Translations under genes and position numbers: made by a program
The notes under the pieces: generated by a model
What the model was told of the DNA's origin: nothing
Seen by the model: only the letters and a program-made list of their open reading frames with translations
Databases searched by the model: none
From: Planctomycetaceae bacterium
GTDB lineage: Bacteria > Planctomycetota > Planctomycetia > Planctomycetales > Planctomycetaceae
Assembly: GCA_003445035.1 (NCBI GenBank)
Contig: DLVV01000018.1
Coordinates: forward strand, 1 to 10,353
Length of the DNA: 10,353 nt
Direction of reading: 5' to 3'
Shown here: positions 5,683-10,353 of the stretch, one piece after another
Layout of the letters: each line of letters opens with the position of its first letter
How positions within the stretch are numbered: the stretch's first letter is position 1

Positions 5683-7628
5683 ACGAAACGCCATCTCCGG
5701 AAACTGTCCTCGCTGCCAAACAGCAACAATTCCTGGAAGTTGTCGATCGCGACACGGCCGAACACCTGTTCCACTCACATCTTGCCCTGGAACCATTGGG
5801 CATCGAGGACATCGCGCTGAACCAGGCCCTCGGCCGTGTTCTGGCTTCCGACACCACATCCGACTTCGACGTGCCGGGTTTTGATCGTTCCAACGTTGAC
5901 GGCTTTGCCGTGCAGGCGGCAGACACGTTCGGCGCTATGGAAGAGCAACCCAGGCAACTCGCACTAAACGATGAAGTGCTCGTGCCCGGGGTTCGTGCGT
6001 CCAGTGATGTCACACCCGGGTCGGCCACCACCATTGCGACCGGCGCCGTGGTTCCGCGAGGTGCCGATGCGGTTGTGATGGTCGAACACACCCGGGTCGA
6101 CGAACACGGCCGCCTCCTCGTGGAACAACCCGCAACCCCGGGTTCCCGCATCACTTTCGCCGGAACGGACATTGCCAGGGGTGAAACGGTCCTTCGTCGG
6201 GGACAATTGCTGACATCTCGTGAAATCGGCGTACTTGCGGCAATCGGTCGAGCCACGATTGAGGTGTTTCGACGACCATCCGTCGCGATCATCTCCACCG
6301 GTGACGAAATCATTCCTCCCGGCGCCGAGATGACTTACGGCGGGGTCTACGACTCGAATGCCGCGATCATTGCCGCAGCGGTTGAGGAACTTGGTGGCCA
6401 CGCGGAAGTGCTGGGCTGTTTCGGGGATGACGAACAGGAACTGTCCGAGGCCGTGCACGCGGCACTGGCACATGACATCGTTGTTCTTTCCGGCGGGACC
6501 TCCAAGGGAGCTGGCGACCTGTCCTACCAGGTCGTCGCACGGCTTCCCAAGCCTGGAATCGTCGCTCACGGTGTGGCGTTGAAACCCGGCAAGCCGATTT
6601 GCCTGGCGGTCACAGGCACGATACCGATCGTGATCCTCCCCGGATTCCCGACAAGCGCGGTATTCACGTTTCACGAATTTGTCGCACCGGTCATCCGCCG
6701 CCTTGCTGGCAGGCCTCTAGCCGATCTCCCCACCATCTCGGCCCGGTTACCAATGCGCGTCAACTCTCAACGCGGACGAACCGAATACGTACTCACCAAC
6801 CTGGCACCAGGCGAAGATGGCCTGGCCGCCTACCCGATGGGCAAAGGGTCCGGTTCGGTCACTACCTTCAGCGCAGCCGACGGATTCCTGTCGATCCCTT
6901 CTCAGACAGAATTCCTCGAGGCTGGGGCCGAAGTCGATATCCAACTGCTTGGGCGAGAACTCACTCCGGCCGACCTGGTCGTGATTGGCAGCCACTGCAT
7001 CGGTTTGGATTTGTTGCTCGGGGAACTTCAATCCCAGGGGTTTTCCACCAAATCCCTTTACGTCGGAAGTTCCGGCGGACTGGCGGCCGCCAGTCGCGGC
7101 GAGTGTGACTGTGGCGGAATCCATCTCCTCGATCCGGAAACCGGGCAATACAATCGGCCATTTCTCACTGATGAGATGCTGCTGGTTCCGGGGTACCAAC
7201 GAATGCAGGGCCTGGTATTCCGCCGTGATGATGGCCGGTTCAAACAGGACAACTGGGAACTCACCCTCCGAGCCGTCCTGGACAACAACGAATTGCGGAT
7301 GGTCAACCGCAACGCCGGCAGCGGCACTCGTGTCGTAATCGACCGACTTCTCGACGGAGCAACTCCTCCGGGGTTTGCCATGCAGGTGCGGTCACACAAT
7401 GCCGTCGCAGCCGCTATCGCCCAGGAGCGGGCCGACTGGGGAATCGGAATTGCTCCGGTGGCCGGGATGTACGATCTCGGGTTCCTGCCGATTCAACCCG
7501 AACAGTTTGACCTCGTGGTTCCCATGACACGTTCGGATCGACCCGCGGTGCTAGCCCTTCAGGCCTTGCTGGAAAACGAGCGGATTCACACCAAACTCGC
7601 AGCCCTGGGGTTCGAGCGTGGGAGCTAA
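5679..7628 (+). CDS. moeA: MoeA fused to a C-terminal periplasmic-binding-protein-like domain
   Basis: This is a 649-residue two-domain protein. Residues 1-415 form a complete MoeA: PGFDRSNVDGFAV (66-78), IATGAVVPRGADAVVMVEH (119-137), ISTGDEIIPPG (205-215), LSGGTSKGAGDLS (260-272), HGVALKPGKP (287-296) with the intact Lys-bearing loop, and LPGFPTS (310-316). Residues about 420-645 are a PBP-like domain (PF12727 type): VVIGSHCIGLDLLLGEL (434-450), VGSSGGLAAASRGECDCGG (462-480), IHLLDPETGQYN (481-492), NRNAGSGTR (543-551) and DWGIGIAPVA. The domain resembles molybdate-binding receptors but the protein has no signal peptide, so it should sense or channel an oxyanion in the cytoplasm; the ligand is inferred. 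This fusion is known in bacteria and archaea. The start is GTG in a 4-base overlap with the first moeA. The stop overlaps the stop of the convergent gene. Confidence 0.93.
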   Translation: MNETPSPETVLAAKQQQFLEVVDRDTAEHLFHSHLALEPLGIEDIALNQALGRVLASDTTSDFDVPGFDRSNVDGFAVQAADTFGAMEEQPRQLALNDEVLVPGVRASSDVTPGSATTIATGAVVPRGADAVVMVEHTRVDEHGRLLVEQPATPGSRITFAGTDIARGETVLRRGQLLTSREIGVLAAIGRATIEVFRRPSVAIISTGDEIIPPGAEMTYGGVYDSNAAIIAAAVEELGGHAEVLGCFGDDEQELSEAVHAALAHDIVVLSGGTSKGAGDLSYQVVARLPKPGIVAHGVALKPGKPICLAVTGTIPIVILPGFPTSAVFTFHEFVAPVIRRLAGRPLADLPTISARLPMRVNSQRGRTEYVLTNLAPGEDGLAAYPMGKGSGSVTTFSAADGFLSIPSQTEFLEAGAEVDIQLLGRELTPADLVVIGSHCIGLDLLLGELQSQGFSTKSLYVGSSGGLAAASRGECDCGGIHLLDPETGQYNRPFLTDEMLLVPGYQRMQGLVFRRDDGRFKQDNWELTLRAVLDNNELRMVNRNAGSGTRVVIDRLLDGATPPGFAMQVRSHNAVAAAIAQERADWGIGIAPVAGMYDLGFLPIQPEQFDLVVPMTRSDRPAVLALQALLENERIHTKLAALGFERGS

Positions 7629-8095
7629 TCGGCCCCAGGTCGAACCTGCCCGGCTTCGATCAACGCTTTGACTGTTCGTTGCTCGTGGCGCGACACCGCC
7701 TTCTGCTCGGGCCGAAACCAGACCAGGTGCACGTCGAACTGGTCATATCCTGTCAGCCCCTGATGTCTGTCGGCCAACTCGACCAGGCGGTTCAACATGT
7801 CCGCCACCTCTTCGTCCCTCTCGTGGGGATCCCAGCTAACACGCAGGGTCACCCTCAGAATTCTCGGACTTCCCCTATGGATCTTTCGTTGCCCGCCCTC
7901 AACCTGTGGAGCCGACGATGGAAATTCATCATGAATGGCATCACGCAACGCGAGAAACGGGGCGGTGTGAAGATCGGTGTAAATCCACAATGTCGTGGTC
8001 GAGATCAGGCCCAGGCACAGGATGCCGCACGCCACCCACCGCCCCGGCACTCTGCCACTCGCGTCCGTGATTTCAGCCTGGAGCCGGTCGGCCAT
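7625..8095 (-). CDS. Membrane-anchored protein of unknown function
   Basis: I do not recognise a family for this 156-residue protein. It has a short polar N-terminus with several Arg, one hydrophobic segment (about 20-40, VACGILCLGLISTTTLWIYT), and then a soluble part probably outside the cytoplasmic membrane. The soluble part has alternating hydrophobic strand-like segments (ILRVTLRVSWDP, YDQFDVHLVWFRP) around an amphipathic helix (EVADMLNRLVELADRH), suggesting a small alpha/beta domain. The ATG at 8095 follows the stop of the cysteine-free redoxin-like gene by 3 bases, so the two are almost certainly translated together. The TAG stop overlaps the moeA stop on the other strand (7625-7628). 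No catalytic motif is visible. Confidence 0.75.
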   Translation of the reverse strand: MADRLQAEITDASGRVPGRWVACGILCLGLISTTTLWIYTDLHTAPFLALRDAIHDEFPSSAPQVEGGQRKIHRGSPRILRVTLRVSWDPHERDEEVADMLNRLVELADRHQGLTGYDQFDVHLVWFRPEQKAVSRHEQRTVKALIEAGQVRPGAD

Positions 8096-8098
8096 GGG

Positions 8099-8689
8099 TC
8101 ATCGATCCGTTTTTTCAGTGGCTTTTCGAACAACACGCTTCCCGCCGCTTTTCCGTGCAACTGGACGACCAGCGGACCAGTCCACTCGGCCCGCCCTGTC
8201 AATCACGTACCAGCTGGTCCTGGCAACCCTTCCCTCATCACTCATTGCCCCCCAGGCCCGGGCGGCGGCTCCGGGCACCTGTCCCATCCGACCTCCAGCG
8301 TCCGAGAGTACGACGGAAGTGCTGTCCTGCTGTTGGCCCAATTGCCGGCGAATCACCTGTGGCAGATTCTGGCTGACCACCAGAATAATCCTGTCAGATG
8401 ACGGCCGGCCGACTGCCTTGAAGATCGGATCGTCGTTCACGTTGCCGTCGCTTGCCAGAAAGACCAGATCGACACGATGCCGGCCAAGATAACGAGACAG
8501 TCGGACGGTCCGATTGTGAGCATCGTACAATTCAAACTGGAGGTCGGGGCCCACCGGCTGATGAGCCGCAGCCACCTGCACTTCCGGCCGCCCACTCCCC
8601 ACTCGTCCCTGTGTGCGCTCCCAGAGGGTTACGCCGACCAGAACCACTGCGGAAACCGGTAACAGCCAGAACAGTTGACGACTGGTCAT
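8099..8689 (-). CDS. Membrane-anchored thioredoxin-fold (AhpC/redoxin-like) protein lacking cysteine
   Basis: The 196-residue product begins with a hydrophobic anchor (about 6-22) after MTSRQ, then a linker. A domain starting LQFELYDAHNRTVRLSRYLGRHRVDLVFLASD follows the redoxin pattern: a strand, a D-x-x-G-like turn replaced by DAHN, R-V-x-L-S-x-Y-x-G, then the V-D-L-V-F-L strand. Where active redoxins carry Cys, this protein has SDGNVNDDP. There is no cysteine anywhere in the chain, so thiol redox activity is impossible. Later segments (ILVVSQNLPQVIRRQLG, TSVVLSDAGG, TSWYVIDRAGRVDWSAG) fit the remaining strands and helices, including the family's xxVIDxxGxV end strand. The tail is very basic (KSGGKRVVRK). 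It lies 33 bases after leuA and 3 bases before the next gene. The fold assignment is by pattern only. Confidence 0.75.
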   Translation of the reverse strand: MTSRQLFWLLPVSAVVLVGVTLWERTQGRVGSGRPEVQVAAAHQPVGPDLQFELYDAHNRTVRLSRYLGRHRVDLVFLASDGNVNDDPIFKAVGRPSSDRIILVVSQNLPQVIRRQLGQQQDSTSVVLSDAGGRMGQVPGAAARAWGAMSDEGRVARTSWYVIDRAGRVDWSAGRPVARKSGGKRVVRKATEKTDR

Positions 8690-8722
8690 GCGGAATGGCC
8701 TTCGCTGTCTGTAGCGGCCGCG

Positions 8723-10261
8723 TCAGGCATCGATTTCATTGACCTGCGTGTCTGCGACAACCTTGTTGAGAGCCTTCAGATAAGACAGGGCGCTCGCTTC
8801 GATGATGTCAGTGCTGACCCCCTTGCCGTGATAATGGCGGCCCATCACCACGATTTCGACCAGAACCTCTCCTTGAGCATCCTTGCCCCTGGATACGCTC
8901 CGAACCTCGTAGTCTTCCAGCCTCGCATCGATCTCGGTGATGCGTTCCAGTGTCCGGAACACCGCATCGACGGGTCCGTCACCAGTCGCTGCATCCCGTC
9001 GAATCGTCTGTTCGTCGTGCTGCAGTTCGATCGTGGCCGTCGGAATCGTGCCGGTGCCGGCGGACGTGTGCAAGCTGACCAGCTGCCAGTGATCCGGCGT
9101 GTCCGCAATCCGGTTGTCGATCAACGCCGCAATGTCCGAGTCGTAGACATCCTTTTTCTTGTCCGCCAGAGCAGTGAAGTCCTTGAATACGGCCTGAAAC
9201 ACATCGTCATCAATCGAGTAGCCAAGTAGTTTCACCCGGTCACCGAATGCGTGTCGCCCACTGTGCTTGCCAAGGACCAGGTCCGTGCCGGGTACCCCCA
9301 CATCCTCGGGACGCATGATCTCGTAGGTGCTAGGTTCCTTCAGCCAGCCGTCCTGATGAATTCCCGCCTCGTGAGCAAACGCGTTCTGCCCGACAATCGC
9401 CTTGTTCCTCTGAACCTTCATGCCGGTGATACTCGAAACCAATCGGCTGGTCGGAAACAGCTTGTCGGTGTTCACCCTGGTGTCGCACTGGAAATAGTCT
9501 CCTCGCGTCGCCAGAGCCATCACGATCTCTTCCAGCGCCGCATTTCCGGCACGTTCTCCCAACCCGTTGATCGTGCACTCGACCTGCCGAGCCCCCTCGC
9601 CAACGGCAGCCAGACTGTTGGCGACGGCCAGCCCGAGATCATTGTGACAATGTGCACTGAGCACGGCCTGGTCGATGTTCGACACATTCTCTTTCAGGTG
9701 GCGAAACACCGATCCGAACTGTGACGGCGTTGCGTACCCGACCGTATCGGGAATGTTGATCGTCGTCGCCCCGGCCTCGATCGCCTTTTCGACAACCTCG
9801 CACAGGAAGTCCAATTCCGTCCTCGCCGCATCCTCTGGAGAAAACTCAACGTCCTCACAATAGTCCACAGCCCGTTTGACCATCTCGACAGCCGTATTGA
9901 TGATCTGTTGTTCGTCCATTTTCAGCTTGTGTTCCATATGGATGGAACTTGTCGCCAGGAACACGTGGAGTCGCCGCCGCTCGGCGTCCTTTAGCGCCGA
10001 CCACGCCCGGTCGACATCCTCCCGTCGGCATCTGGCCAGCCCACAGATCGTCGCGCGATCACCGAATTGACGAGAAACCATCTGCACAGCTTCGAAATCT
10101 CCGGGCGAGGCAATCGGAAACCCCGCTTCAATGACATCCACGCCCAGATCGACAAGGGCGTTGGCCACCTCGAGCTTCTCGGCAGTCTTCATGCTGCATC
10201 CGGGAGACTGCTCGCCATCCCGAAGCGTCGTGTCGAAAATCGTGATCGTGTCAGTCGGCAT
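8723..10261 (-). CDS. leuA: 2-isopropylmalate synthase
   Basis: LeuA condenses acetyl-CoA with 2-oxoisovalerate, the first committed step of leucine synthesis, in the cytoplasm. The protein is 512 residues, normal for the long bacterial form. The catalytic TIM barrel begins [17 protein letters not shown] (8-24), with the metal-binding Asp10. [10 protein letters not shown] (201-210) supplies His204 and His206, NGLGERAGN (232-240) supplies the Asn ligand, and [11 protein letters not shown] (295-305) is the second family signature. The C-terminal regulatory domain (about 390-505) holds [16 protein letters not shown] and [18 protein letters not shown], where leucine feedback acts in this family. 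Homocitrate and citramalate synthases are relatives, but the whole-length match and this regulatory domain favour LeuA. The ATG at 10261 has only a weak upstream GTGGAA. An intrinsic terminator lies 53 bases upstream. The next two genes downstream are on the same strand. Confidence 0.97.
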   Translation of the reverse strand: MPTDTITIFDTTLRDGEQSPGCSMKTAEKLEVANALVDLGVDVIEAGFPIASPGDFEAVQMVSRQFGDRATICGLARCRREDVDRAWSALKDAERRRLHVFLATSSIHMEHKLKMDEQQIINTAVEMVKRAVDYCEDVEFSPEDAARTELDFLCEVVEKAIEAGATTINIPDTVGYATPSQFGSVFRHLKENVSNIDQAVLSAHCHNDLGLAVANSLAAVGEGARQVECTINGLGERAGNAALEEIVMALATRGDYFQCDTRVNTDKLFPTSRLVSSITGMKVQRNKAIVGQNAFAHEAGIHQDGWLKEPSTYEIMRPEDVGVPGTDLVLGKHSGRHAFGDRVKLLGYSIDDDVFQAVFKDFTALADKKKDVYDSDIAALIDNRIADTPDHWQLVSLHTSAGTGTIPTATIELQHDEQTIRRDAATGDGPVDAVFRTLERITEIDARLEDYEVRSVSRGKDAQGEVLVEIVVMGRHYHGKGVSTDIIEASALSYLKALNKVVADTQVNEIDA

Positions 10262-10306
10262 TGTTTCGATTCCACTTTACCCGGGACGATCCGCTTCGCC
10301 GTCGAG

Positions 10307-10345
10307 AAACAAAAAACCCCGAGTCCTTTGGCGGGGCTCGGGGTT
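10307..10345 (-). terminator. Intrinsic terminator upstream of leuA (possible attenuator)
   Basis: AACCCCGAG (10315-10323) pairs perfectly with CTCGGGGTT (10337-10345) around a 13-base loop. Read on the minus strand the GC-rich stem runs into TTTTTTGTTT, a good U-tract. On the plus strand the tail is the poorer TTCGTCTTTT, so the main direction is leftward. It most simply ends a minus-strand gene lying beyond the window. Because it also lies just 5' of leuA, it could instead be a leader attenuator. Confidence 0.85.
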
Positions 10346-10353
10346 CGTCTTTT

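Noticed and set aside
5537..6313. 258-residue open frame antisense to the moeA pair
   Set aside because: Translation is Ser/Arg/Thr-rich with no domain pattern; it is a by-product of GC-biased third positions opposite real MoeA coding sequence.
1..10353. CRISPR array, tRNA, integrase, transposase or phage genes
   Set aside because: No regularly spaced repeats, cloverleaf-like segment, or mobile-element protein motif was found by reading either strand; the gene content is housekeeping and lineage-type.

Overview
The window looks like ordinary chromosome from a moderately high-GC Gram-negative bacterium, most likely a planctomycete. The best lineage clue is a 70-residue exported protein ending in a TPYRTHGGVI-type tail, a small protein type I associate with Planctomycetes. 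A cysteine-cluster (YkgJ-type) protein and a MoeA of the 'RPSSP' kind fit but do not prove this. No transposase, phage gene, CRISPR array, tRNA or rRNA is visible. Coding density is high, with many junctions of under 40 bases.

Layout. (1) Positions 1-234 (+) hold the C-terminal end of an aquaporin/MIP channel, cut by the window edge. (2) Positions 244-3042 (-) hold, in transcription order, an HU-family DNA-binding protein with an acidic tail, a small lipoprotein-like peptide, class 1B dihydroorotate dehydrogenase (pyrD) and tryptophanyl-tRNA synthetase (trpS). pyrD and trpS lie 23 bases apart and probably share a transcript. (3) Positions 3241-3657 (-) hold a cysteine-cluster protein divergent from the next block. 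(4) Positions 3741-7628 (+) hold a compact molybdenum-cofactor block: mobA, a MoeA paralogue with an altered active-site loop, and a second MoeA fused to a C-terminal periplasmic-binding-protein-like domain. The two moeA genes overlap by 4 bases. (5) Positions 7625-10261 (-) hold leuA, then a membrane-anchored thioredoxin-fold protein with no cysteine, then a membrane-anchored protein of unknown function, probably in one operon. A strong intrinsic terminator sits just upstream of leuA at the right edge.

How the genes work together. The clearest functional unit is the Moco block. MoeA proteins insert molybdate (or tungstate) into adenylylated molybdopterin, and MobA then adds GMP to make the dinucleotide cofactor used by DMSO-reductase-family enzymes. 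Two divergent MoeA forms in one operon, one carrying a possible ligand-sensing domain, is the most interesting arrangement here and may reflect division of labour. The remaining genes are housekeeping (pyrimidine, leucine, Trp-tRNA, nucleoid) plus three small lineage-type proteins of unknown role. I see no clearly new multi-gene defence or mobile system.
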